Source: Candidatus Poseidonia sp.
GTDB lineage: Archaea; Thermoplasmatota; Poseidoniia; Poseidoniales; Poseidoniaceae
Assembly: GCA_029250625.1 (NCBI GenBank)
Contig: JAQXEX010000087.1
Span: 1-50,666, forward strand
DNA length: 50,666 nt
Reading direction: 5' to 3'
Shown here: positions 8,158-15,507 of the stretch, piece by piece
How the letters are laid out: each line of letters starts with the position of its first letter
Numbering within the stretch: position 1 is the first letter of the stretch
Position numbers and translations under genes: made by a program
Notes under the pieces: model-generated
What the model was told of the DNA's origin: nothing
The model's database searches: none
What the model saw: only the letters and a program-made list of their open reading frames with translations

Positions 8158-9717
8158 ATGAGCGCAAAGCGAATCTTGCTGGTCGTCCTTCTAACCTGTC
8201 TCCTGCTTATGCCGGTAGCCGCATACAAAGGCAGCCGACTTGCTCGAAGTCCAGTTGATGACTTCGTGCTTACCGACCAAACCGGGGATAATTTCTCATT
8301 CTATGACGACAGCAACGAAGTGACGGTCGTTGCCTTTATTTTCACTCGCTGTCCTGATGTTTGCCCGGTGATTACTCAACTCTTGAAGAGTGTTGATGGA
8401 GAACTTACTGACACGGAAAAGGACGATGTTACGTTCATTTCTATTACCGTTGACCCTCGGTACGACTCACCTGAACGCCTGAAAGCGTTCACTGACGTCC
8501 ATGGAGTAGAATGGCCTCACCTTACTGGAACGGTCGAAGAACTGACTCCTGTATGGAAGACCTTTGGTGTCGTTGTGCAAGAGAGTGTCATCGATGCCCA
8601 TGTGATGGATTACCAACCCGGCGAGGCGTCCGTAACTGTTGTTAACTCCAGTGGAAATGCTTCCACCCACATGTTCGGTCTTACGGGATGGACCCTCACC
8701 GAAACGCTGGCGAATCAACATCAAATCGAGATCAACGCCTCCATGACACAATACGGGCATTACGTGACTGGAATTGGTGGTGAGGAAGCACCCGGTGACA
8801 CATGGTACTGGGAACTCAATGTGTGGAACCAATCAGCCACCCAGTGGGAGGCCTCACAAGTTGGCATTGATGACATCGATGCACTTGATGGAAACCAGCA
8901 TATCGCTTGGATGCCATCAAACCTCAATCGCTCCAATCTCTCCAGCCCACTCACCGATAATGAAGCAAGCATGACCATCCAATGGAGCAATGGAACTGAA
9001 GTTCAATCGGGTCTTGACTCCTTTGATGGGTACCACATCACAAAGGGTGCCCTTAACGACGCCAATGTTAACGTCACCATTGCTGACTCCTCATATGGTC
9101 ACTACATGACTTCCCTCGGCGATGAAGAGGCGCCTTCTGACAGTTCCTGGTGGTGGAAGCTCTACGAATGGAACTCCACCAATGCTACATGGGACGCATC
9201 ACCTGTTGGGATGGACGGTATTGAGGAGCCAAAACATATTGCTTGGGCTCCGTCTAATGTGAATTCATCTGAGATTCCAAATCCTGTGAAGAAATCAACC
9301 GAAGAAGTTTGCAGCGGTCACGGCTGGGAAATGGGCACTGGAGATGGTCTGCACTGCATGTGTGATGACGGCTACACGTGGGACGATGGCGACAGAACTT
9401 CATGCGTGGAAGAGGTCAGTGAAGACTTCAATGTCGGCCACTCAACCATTACCTACATCATCAACGAAAACCGACAACCGCTTGTCGTTTGGACGGGAGA
9501 TAATTGGAAGGTTGCCGACTTCACCGCCGACTTGAGAGAGGTTCTCGAAAAGGACGGCCTGGGCGACAGTGATCCCCTAGAAACACCCGGCATGACCTTT
9601 GTCTTGACCTCTCTAGCACTCGGCCTCGCTGTCGCTGTTCGGCTCCCAAAAGAGAACGCCGACTTGACAGTGAACAAGCGAAAGGGGAAAAAGAGGGAAA
9701 CCTCCCGCCTCCAATAA
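8158..9717 (+). CDS. sco: Sco/SenC copper chaperone interrupted by two DUF4430-like repeats and a Cys-rich module
   Basis: Sco proteins are membrane-tethered thioredoxin-fold chaperones that deliver copper to CuA. The first part of the fold is clear: a signal/anchor (residues 1-24), FTRCPDVCPV with copper ligands C65 and C69, then ISITVDPRYDSPERL and the PHLTGT strand. The last part lies about 280 residues later: VGHSTITYIINENRQP with the probable third ligand H428, and the closing helix ADLREVLEKD. Between them are two DUF4430-like repeats (about 199-256 and 313-368, each with YGHY, GxxEAP and HIAWxPSN) and a four-Cys EGF-like piece (385-417). A C-terminal membrane segment lies near 480-498. 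An alternative third ligand would be H148. The last oxidase-operon CDS. Confidence 0.9.
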   Translation: MSAKRILLVVLLTCLLLMPVAAYKGSRLARSPVDDFVLTDQTGDNFSFYDDSNEVTVVAFIFTRCPDVCPVITQLLKSVDGELTDTEKDDVTFISITVDPRYDSPERLKAFTDVHGVEWPHLTGTVEELTPVWKTFGVVVQESVIDAHVMDYQPGEASVTVVNSSGNASTHMFGLTGWTLTETLANQHQIEINASMTQYGHYVTGIGGEEAPGDTWYWELNVWNQSATQWEASQVGIDDIDALDGNQHIAWMPSNLNRSNLSSPLTDNEASMTIQWSNGTEVQSGLDSFDGYHITKGALNDANVNVTIADSSYGHYMTSLGDEEAPSDSSWWWKLYEWNSTNATWDASPVGMDGIEEPKHIAWAPSNVNSSEIPNPVKKSTEEVCSGHGWEMGTGDGLHCMCDDGYTWDDGDRTSCVEEVSEDFNVGHSTITYIINENRQPLVVWTGDNWKVADFTADLREVLEKDGLGDSDPLETPGMTFVLTSLALGLAVAVRLPKENADLTVNKRKGKKRETSRLQ

Positions 9718-9718
9718 A

Positions 9719-9801
9719 GCAGTCGTCGCATAGCCTGGTATTGCGCCGGATTTGAAATCCGGTGTCCCCGTGACTCGGGAGTTCAAATCTCTCCGACTGC
9801 G
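9719..9801 (+). tRNA. tRNA-Ser(UGA)
   Basis: The acceptor stem GCAGTCG (9719-9725) pairs with CGACTGC (9794-9800). The anticodon stem CCGGA/TCCGG encloses the loop TTTGAAA, giving anticodon UGA. The long extra arm (TGTCCCCGTGACTCGGG region) and the GTTCAAATC T-loop fit a class II serine tRNA. G73 is followed directly by a genomically encoded CCA at 9802-9804. The gene begins one base after the Sco stop codon, so it may be processed from the end of the oxidase transcript. No intron is visible. Confidence 0.95.
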
Positions 9802-9804
9802 CCA

Positions 9805-9820
9805 TTTTACCCGTTTTTTG
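9805..9820 (+). terminator. T-rich terminator after tRNA-Ser
   Basis: Directly after the encoded CCA there are two T runs, TTTT at 9805-9808 and TTTTTT at 9814-9819. This is the kind of oligo-T signal at which archaeal RNA polymerase stops. It would end the oxidase-tRNA transcript before the lipoprotein gene. There is no associated hairpin other than the tRNA itself. Confidence 0.5.
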
Positions 9821-9882
9821 AGGCCGTTTAACCGTGAGGTCTGGGGGAAGACTTCTCAAACTCCACGCCCCCTCCAAGGTCC

Positions 9883-11343
9883 ATGCGCAGAGGTGCTCTC
9901 GTCCTGTTGTTCATCGCCAGTTTGATGCTTGCTGGGTGCTTTGGCCCGTCAACATCAGCGTGGGGGGATGGAGAAAATGCAGTCAAGGTCTCGTTTGCAA
10001 AGGACGATATTGATGTCATTTCAACTCTTTCTGGCTCCAAGACTACGGTTTCTGACATGCAAGCTGTTGGATGCAACCCCAGCGGCGATGAACCCGACCT
10101 AACCGTGGGAGAAGGAACTGAAATCTCATTCACCGGATATCTGGCCGCCAGTACATTCTATGATACACACGACCCGCTTTTGGGTGGAACAGAAGTAAAT
10201 TACGGCGTAACTACAGCGGTAGCAATTCAAGAGATGTCATTTGACGAGGCTGCAACGGTTGTGGATGGAGAAGGCGCACGCATCGACGTGAAGGCATGGT
10301 CAAACCCCTTGTCCCCAGAAACAGGAGCCGGAAGTATTGACCTTGACGAAATCAACAGTGATTCCGAATCTCAGTGGTTTGTATTGGGATTGATTCCAGC
10401 CTCAGAGAACGTTCATGATGGATTGACCGCCATGGGGGAATGGCATCAGCCTGTAACGGTTAACGGATACATGGTCAATGCCAACGAATCCGGTGGAGGA
10501 TTCTACAAAGATAGTTTTGACCAATTCGTGAGAGCTGATTGTTCAATGGGAGTTGACAAGGCAATGAACCTTGACAGGTATTTCATCGTCGTTACGGGCG
10601 TTGAACTCGATGGTGCAACCGTTAGCATGAACGGTGAAGCAGACGACGAGTGGGTTCAAGGAGACGTTCCTTTCTTGGGGCGTGCTGGATTCATCATGTT
10701 CTTCCTCGTTGTTGGGATCGGCGGCGGAGTTGGAGCATTTATTGTTTCAAAAGGAATGGTTCTTAGTTCTGCAAAAGGAACCATGCGAACCTTGCTTGGG
10801 TCAGATGGTCTTGACAAGGTTGCCCAAGTCAAAGAAGACATCAAGTCGGCAAAGAAAGCAGGCATGGAATCTCCGGAAGAGCGAAAGAGCCGAATGGAAA
10901 AAGAGCGCAAGAAAGAGCAGAAAAAAGAGGAAAAGAACAACGCTCCCGCTTCAGTTCCTGTCGAAAAAGATTCGTTGGGTGGATTTGACCTTGACAGCGT
11001 GCTTGCCTCAACTGCAGTACCTTCACGGGGAGCGGGTGGTCCACAAGGACGAAAGAGTTCTGTTGTCGTCACTGACGCCGCCCAGGAAATGGAGCAAGTG
11101 AACCAACGCGCCGATAGTTCCTCATCACTGCCATCTTCCTTTGGTGAACGCAGAACCTCTTCGGTATCGTCGTCTGCACCCCCTTCATCCCGAGGCCCTC
11201 CCCAGCAAGAAGCTCCGGCAAAGAAGCCGCCTGTACGACGCAGAAAGGCCGTCAAAAAGGCACCTGCTGAGGTTGCTGAGGAGCCTTCACCCCGTGTCTT
11301 TGATGATGAGCCTGAAGATGATTTCTCTGACTTCTCGTTCTGA
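9883..11343 (+). CDS. Putative lipoprotein with membrane segment and long cytoplasmic tail
   Basis: A 486-residue protein beginning with a lipoprotein-type signal: basic MRRG, hydrophobic stretch, and LAGC with the lipobox cysteine at C19. About 245 extracellular residues follow; they look beta-rich and contain two further cysteines (CNP and DCS). One membrane helix lies at about 267-290. The remaining ~196 residues are charged and low-complexity: a Lys/Glu-rich helix near 320-350, then Ser/Pro-rich and basic RRRKAVKK segments with an acidic, aromatic end (DDFSDFSF). I recognise no named domain. It is monocistronic, and its TGA abuts the stop of the convergent lipid kinase as TGATCA. Confidence 0.75.
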   Translation: MRRGALVLLFIASLMLAGCFGPSTSAWGDGENAVKVSFAKDDIDVISTLSGSKTTVSDMQAVGCNPSGDEPDLTVGEGTEISFTGYLAASTFYDTHDPLLGGTEVNYGVTTAVAIQEMSFDEAATVVDGEGARIDVKAWSNPLSPETGAGSIDLDEINSDSESQWFVLGLIPASENVHDGLTAMGEWHQPVTVNGYMVNANESGGGFYKDSFDQFVRADCSMGVDKAMNLDRYFIVVTGVELDGATVSMNGEADDEWVQGDVPFLGRAGFIMFFLVVGIGGGVGAFIVSKGMVLSSAKGTMRTLLGSDGLDKVAQVKEDIKSAKKAGMESPEERKSRMEKERKKEQKKEEKNNAPASVPVEKDSLGGFDLDSVLASTAVPSRGAGGPQGRKSSVVVTDAAQEMEQVNQRADSSSSLPSSFGERRTSSVSSSAPPSSRGPPQQEAPAKKPPVRRRKAVKKAPAEVAEEPSPRVFDDEPEDDFSDFSF

Positions 11344-12408
11344 TCATGGAATCATGACATTGACAATTGAAGGCAGCACTTCCATTGTGAGCGGGGTTGA
11401 ACCAAGGTTTTCTCCGTCAATATTGATTGCAGTAGGTTGTTCGGTTGTTATTTCAAGACGTTTAAATCGGTGATAATCCACCTTCGGGTGAAACACATGA
11501 CGTCCGTCTTTCTTTAACATTCCAAAGGCTTTGAGTATGCCTCTTCGGTGCATTTTCTTCAAAATACCAATGTCCATTTTTCCGTCGTCAAGTGATGCTC
11601 CCGGCGCAAGGGGTAACTCGGAGCCTCCAGTTTGACTGTTCTGAATCAGAAAGAGCGTGAAGTCATCGTCCATCTCCACCCCATCAAGGGTCAGTGTTGC
11701 ATGACGCCGACCGTTCGCCATGATGGCCATCAAGATGCCTAAATCGTATCGAATTGGTCCTAGCCATCGCATTTTTTCAGCCTTAATATTGGAGTCAACT
11801 CCGAGGCCCCACGTCACAAGGTTGTGGCTGTAACGAACCATGCGTTCACCTTCTGAACCAGGAAGCCCTTCTGTCAATTCGACACGAGCCAAGTCCAACG
11901 CCTGCTTTGTACCGTTAAGAATGGCATTGACGGCAACGTCGGGATCGCTTAACTTGAGGTCGTATGCGACGGAGTTGCCCGTACCCGCTGGAACAATTGC
12001 AAACGATTCTTTTCGGGATGGTTCGGTCTGCATTCGGCCCGTTAGAATTTCCGAAAAGGTTCCATCTCCACCGACTGAAACAATGAGATCACCAGATTTG
12101 ACCGTGAGTTCGGAGGCAATGGTGACGAGATGGCCGCTGTAAGCCGAGTAATGTGCCTCAACCGTGATGCCTTCGTTTTGCAGCAATGCGATGACATGCT
12201 TAGCAATCTTTCTGCCATTTCGTTTACCGGAATACGGATTGACGAGGAGATGGATACGTTTTGGTCGAGCTGGTTTTTTGCCTTTTTTTGTGAAAATAGG
12301 AGCAAAAACGGGTTTGTGAACTCCCTTTTTGATTCTTGACTCGGCGTCTCCCTCAAACTGAATGCGGTCCGGAGATGGAAGTTTATCAGATTCGGAGGCC
12401 ATGTCCAT
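11344..12408 (-). CDS. Diacylglycerol/lipid kinase family protein
   Basis: The 354-residue protein has the DAGK-catalytic fold of YegS, DgkB and sphingosine kinases. It opens with HLLVNPYSGKRNGRK, then shows the nucleotide-binding VSVGGDGTFSEIL and the PAGTGNSVAYDL motif. The C-terminal beta domain carries the NSQTGGSELPLAPGASLDDG stretch typical of the family. These enzymes phosphorylate a lipid hydroxyl with ATP; the substrate cannot be inferred. An N-terminal extension of about 45 residues is charged and probably disordered. I start at ATG 12408 (a GTG lies one codon upstream). It is divergent from ribD across a spacer holding two matched palindromes. Confidence 0.88.
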   Translation of the reverse strand: MDMASESDKLPSPDRIQFEGDAESRIKKGVHKPVFAPIFTKKGKKPARPKRIHLLVNPYSGKRNGRKIAKHVIALLQNEGITVEAHYSAYSGHLVTIASELTVKSGDLIVSVGGDGTFSEILTGRMQTEPSRKESFAIVPAGTGNSVAYDLKLSDPDVAVNAILNGTKQALDLARVELTEGLPGSEGERMVRYSHNLVTWGLGVDSNIKAEKMRWLGPIRYDLGILMAIMANGRRHATLTLDGVEMDDDFTLFLIQNSQTGGSELPLAPGASLDDGKMDIGILKKMHRRGILKAFGMLKKDGRHVFHPKVDYHRFKRLEITTEQPTAINIDGENLGSTPLTMEVLPSIVNVMIP

Positions 12409-12460
12409 CACACGGGCACTGGAGCCTTGAAGGATTCCCCGAATTTTGACATCGCGTCAA

Positions 12461-12496
12461 TATTCGTTCCGAATAACTAATTATTCATGATGAATA
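12461..12496. promoter_or_regulatory. Two matched 15-bp palindromes between lipid kinase and ribD
   Basis: TATTCG-ttc-CGAATA (12461-12475) and TATTCA-tga-TGAATA (12482-12496) are both perfect inverted repeats with six-base arms and three-base centres. They share the consensus TATTCR-N3-YGAATA. Their centres (12468 and 12489) are 21 bp apart, two helical turns, so two bound dimers would lie on the same face of the DNA. The second palindrome overlaps the likely TATA region of ribD (AATATTTA, 12493-12500). A weaker TGAC-N5-GTCA repeat (12447-12459) is next to them. The binding protein is unknown. Confidence 0.55.
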
Positions 12497-12598
12497 TTTA
12501 CTTGATTTCTCTCATTTCCACGTAGTTTGACACCGCTGTGGAACAATCCTGGGAATAGACATGCAAGGTGTCTTGAACCAAAGCGAATTGGTTCGTTC

Positions 12599-13636
12599 AT
12601 GGGCAGAACATGGACTGAGCAAGACCGCTCCTTCATGGAACGGGCCTTGTTGGTCGCCGAACGTGGGCGTGGCCAGGTGAGCCCCAACCCACTGGTGGGC
12701 TGCGTTTTGGTCAAAGACGACAAGGTCATTGCTGAAGGATGGCACGATCACCTCGGAGGACTTCATGCTGAACAAATGGCGATTCACGATGCGGAAGCAA
12801 AAGGACACTCCCCGAACGGAGCCGTTGCTTATGTTACCCTAGAGCCTTGCAACCATTTCGGAAGGACCCCTCCATGTACAGAAGCACTCATGTGGGCTGG
12901 TGTTCAAGAAGTGGTCATCGCTCACGAAGACCCAAACCCAACCGTCCGTGGAAAAGGACTGCACGTCCTTGAAGCGGCGGGAATTTCAACTTCATTGGGA
13001 CTGATGGCCGACGAGGCTGCGGAACAAATGCGCCCGTTCCTCCATTGGTGCAAGCATCGAAAACCCATCGTGACGGTCAAGCTTGCCGTTGATGCCAACG
13101 GTTCGGTTGATGATCGTTCAGTGGATGCTGGACGCTTTACCTCGCCGGGTTGTCTCGAAAAAGTTCACGAATTGCGTCAAGACTGCGATGCTGTTCTGGT
13201 CGGAGTTGAAACCGTCATTCGTGACGACCCCCTTCTCACCGTCCGAATCGGCCAACCAAAGCGGCAACCGCTTAGAGTCGTCATAGACCCGAACGGCCGG
13301 TGTCCTCCAAGCGCTCAACTTCTAACTGATGGAGGAGAAGTTATGCTGGTACAATCATCGTTTGCGGGACTGCCATCGTTGCTCAATCGATTGGGCGACC
13401 AAAACATTCAGCGCATTCTCATTGAGGGCGGCCCGACCACCATTCACAGATTCCTGGACGAACGGCTGGTGGATGAGTTTTATCTCGTACAATCCAGGCA
13501 TGAGCACGTTTCACCTGTTCCATCACACATCTCGGCAGATGTACTCGCAAAAGCTGGACTCATGGCGACGAATGAACTGGTTTGGGGCGAAGACAACGTT
13601 GAGCACTACACCAGAAGTACTTCACTGGACGCTTAG
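12599..13636 (+). CDS. ribD: Bifunctional riboflavin biosynthesis deaminase/reductase RibD
   Basis: RibD carries out the deaminase and reductase steps of the early riboflavin pathway. The N-terminal cytidine-deaminase-like domain (residues 5-145) has the zinc motif GGLHAEQMAI and PCNHFGRTPPCTEA, preceded by SPNPLVGCVLV. The C-terminal DHFR-like reductase (about 155-345) starts at KPIVTVKLAVDANG and contains RQDCDAVLVGVETVIRDDP and the NADPH-site ILIEGGPTTIHRFL. At 345 residues it matches bacterial RibD. Archaea usually use a separate reductase first, so a bacterial origin is likely. ATG 12599 was chosen because family similarity begins just after it; no Shine-Dalgarno is seen. Its end overlaps the convergent gene by 15 bases. 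Confidence 0.93.
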   Translation: MGRTWTEQDRSFMERALLVAERGRGQVSPNPLVGCVLVKDDKVIAEGWHDHLGGLHAEQMAIHDAEAKGHSPNGAVAYVTLEPCNHFGRTPPCTEALMWAGVQEVVIAHEDPNPTVRGKGLHVLEAAGISTSLGLMADEAAEQMRPFLHWCKHRKPIVTVKLAVDANGSVDDRSVDAGRFTSPGCLEKVHELRQDCDAVLVGVETVIRDDPLLTVRIGQPKRQPLRVVIDPNGRCPPSAQLLTDGGEVMLVQSSFAGLPSLLNRLGDQNIQRILIEGGPTTIHRFLDERLVDEFYLVQSRHEHVSPVPSHISADVLAKAGLMATNELVWGEDNVEHYTRSTSLDA

Positions 13637-14440
13637 AACATCATCCCAACGATGAGATGACCCTTTTCTGAAGAGGTTGTCATGGAAATCTCGCTGGTTC
13701 ATGTGAGCGCACCGCGAAAGTCTTCCGCGGTGATTGTAGCACCCCTGTCGCGTGTGAATCGGCACCATGAGGGTCATGAGGTCGATCTTTGGGCCGGTCG
13801 GAGCGGGCATCGTTAACTCAACTCGCTCTACCACTCCGTCCCATGTGATGTCGGCTTTCGTTGGAGGTTCCAAATCGGATTCTTCCGAGAGACGAATGCT
13901 TCCTTCAGCCAACTTGACAGGTCGCCATGAACCGCGAACTCCGTTTTCAAGCCAGGCGATCAGTGCCTTCATCTGTTCCACTGTTGCCATTCCTAGATGC
14001 GAATGCTCCCACCAACCCGGAGTACGAGCAAGCGTCACATGATGAACGCCCGGATAGGCTTCACGCGTATCTAAACCGTCTGCCCATGTCCTGCATACAT
14101 CTTCAATTCGAACTGGGAAAACAGGCAACGGGCCAATGTTGACGTCTTGAAGTCGATATGGATTGGCGAGTTCACCCAGAAGCAAGATGGGGCGCCGTTG
14201 AGCCATTGGAGCCGCATTTTGAGCCTTTAGAAGAGCGTCAAGATTGCCTTCTTCAGTTCCATATCCCTCAAGGTAATCCGTGAGACTTTTTCCACCCAGT
14301 GTGGTGGCCAAGTCTGGCGCATCAGCTGAGTTGACGAGGGTAACCACTTCGTTCGTGCTGCACAACAACGGACGGTCGGGGAGTGCAATCGGAGAATTCG
14401 CCGGAGAATAGGGCCAAAGACGAGGAGAACCATCACGCAT
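13622..14440 (-). CDS. Hypothetical protein, possible metal-site residues
   Basis: A 272-residue soluble protein that I do not recognise. Visible landmarks are RPILLLGELANPYRL, the stretch HHVTLARTPGWWEHSH, and a Cys/His-rich C-terminal part (TRQGCYNHRGRLSRCAHMNQRDFH) that could bind a metal. I place the start at ATG 14440 because a perfect AGGAGG (14448-14453) lies seven bases upstream. ATG 14500 would add 20 residues but overlap the upstream gene by 23 bases, and ATG 14446 is too close to the Shine-Dalgarno. It follows the zinc-ribbon gene on the same strand and probably shares its transcript. Confidence 0.65.
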   Translation of the reverse strand: MRDGSPRLWPYSPANSPIALPDRPLLCSTNEVVTLVNSADAPDLATTLGGKSLTDYLEGYGTEEGNLDALLKAQNAAPMAQRRPILLLGELANPYRLQDVNIGPLPVFPVRIEDVCRTWADGLDTREAYPGVHHVTLARTPGWWEHSHLGMATVEQMKALIAWLENGVRGSWRPVKLAEGSIRLSEESDLEPPTKADITWDGVVERVELTMPAPTGPKIDLMTLMVPIHTRQGCYNHRGRLSRCAHMNQRDFHDNLFRKGSSHRWDDVLSVQ

Positions 14441-14477
14441 GGGCATTCCTCCTGAGCATCCCACATCAAGGATGCGT

Positions 14478-14900
14478 TCATTCGGTGTAGGTTGCTTCAA
14501 ACAAGCAGGCTGGACAAGTCACCTTGATCGGTCGGATGTCGGGGATGCCTAATGCAACACCGCAGGCAGAACAGAGAATGGCTTGGTTGATCTGTTCTCG
14601 TCGTTCCGCAGCCTCCCGACTGGGGTCGTACTCGTATCGAAACTCCTGCTTGTTCACCATGGTTGGCCCCACATGAGATGGTGCGGCGGGAGGAGGTAGC
14701 GGGCTTGTTTTGTGAGAGTTATCCCATGCTGGCGCTGGTGTTGAAGGAGGGGGTGATTGACCGGGACCGGAGGAAAGTGCACTCCTTATTGATGCCTCAT
14801 CTGTTTGATAAACACGAGTGAGTCGGTCAATTTCGAGCATTTGCTCGTAACCCTCCATGGCTCGAAGTGCATTGATTTCATCCAGTGGAACAACGCCCAT
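14478..14900 (-). CDS. Small protein with C-terminal zinc ribbon
   Basis: A 140-residue protein. The N-terminal third is helical and charged, the middle (about 45-80) is Pro/Ser-rich and probably unstructured, and the C-terminal end carries two CxxC knuckles (CSAC near residue 110 and CPAC near 131), the pattern of a zinc ribbon. Such archaeal proteins are often transcription- or ribosome-associated, but nothing here fixes a role. A TATA-like ATAAATTAAAG sits about 20-28 bases before the start, so the message may be leaderless. The next gene follows 37 bases later. Confidence 0.6.
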   Translation of the reverse strand: MGVVPLDEINALRAMEGYEQMLEIDRLTRVYQTDEASIRSALSSGPGQSPPPSTPAPAWDNSHKTSPLPPPAAPSHVGPTMVNKQEFRYEYDPSREAAERREQINQAILCSACGVALGIPDIRPIKVTCPACLFEATYTE

Positions 14901-14917
14901 GGCTCTTCCAATGGTTT

Positions 14918-14941
14918 CTTTAATTTATCACTTGAGGTGAT
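14918..14941 (-). promoter_or_regulatory. Candidate TATA box and inverted repeat before the zinc-ribbon gene
   Basis: Read on the minus strand, ATAAATTAAAG (about 14918-14928) lies at the right distance for a transcript starting at or just before the zinc-ribbon ATG at 14900. Just upstream is a perfect inverted repeat, ATCAC-TTGAG-GTGAT (14927-14941), which could be an operator touching the TATA/BRE region. Both calls rest on sequence pattern and spacing only. Confidence 0.35.
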
Positions 14942-15042
14942 GTGCTTATGTCTTTCTTGCTGTTATCCGGAAAGCTTCTTCGGGGATGTGGAAAAAAGGA
15001 AGGCTTCAAAAAGGGTAGTTTGCGGGACACGGCTGAGAGACC

Positions 15043-15507
15043 ATGGCAACCAAGACCCGAAGTCGTAAATCCACGCGCCGTTCACCAAGCGCCCAAGCCG
15101 CAAGAAATGTCACGTGCGGACAGACGATGCAGCATGCGCATTCCATGCTTGATTCCGACTCCATGGCATTGGTATTGGAATCGCTGACCCACAACAATTG
15201 GGACCACATTTTCATCGTTGACCATGAGGGTGCGCCGATGGGCCGGCTTCATGCTGTTGATTTGCTCAAATTAATTGCCCGAAAGACCGTTAACAGAGAC
15301 ATCGCTTGGATGCATTCAATTCCTGCTCAACAACTGCTGAATCACCCGCCATTGACCGTCAGGGAAGACACGCCGTTGCTCAAAGCTGGAGCGTTGATGC
15401 TGACCCACGACCTCAACCAAATTGGAGTCGTTGACCGAGAAGGGACATTGGTCGGCGTCGTAGGACACAACACACTTGCAAAAGTGATGCCGCGATTTAT
15501 TCTTTGA
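15043..15507 (+). CDS. Two-CBS-domain protein
   Basis: A 154-residue protein made of a basic N-terminal tail and a tandem CBS pair (Bateman module). The first repeat spans about residues 23-80 (IFIVDHEGAPMGRLHAVDLL) and the second about 92-152 (IGVVDREGTLVGVVGHNTLA). CBS pairs bind adenine nucleotides such as AMP, ATP or SAM and regulate partner proteins. With no catalytic domain attached, this is a stand-alone sensor whose partner is unknown. Its TGA abuts the convergent DUF373 stop with no spacer (TGATCA at 15505-15510). Confidence 0.85.
   Translation: MATKTRSRKSTRRSPSAQAARNVTCGQTMQHAHSMLDSDSMALVLESLTHNNWDHIFIVDHEGAPMGRLHAVDLLKLIARKTVNRDIAWMHSIPAQQLLNHPPLTVREDTPLLKAGALMLTHDLNQIGVVDREGTLVGVVGHNTLAKVMPRFIL

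Noticed and set aside
12412-12598. FMN riboswitch ahead of ribD
   Set aside because: None of the conserved RFN-element strings or stems is present; the spacer holds short palindromes instead.
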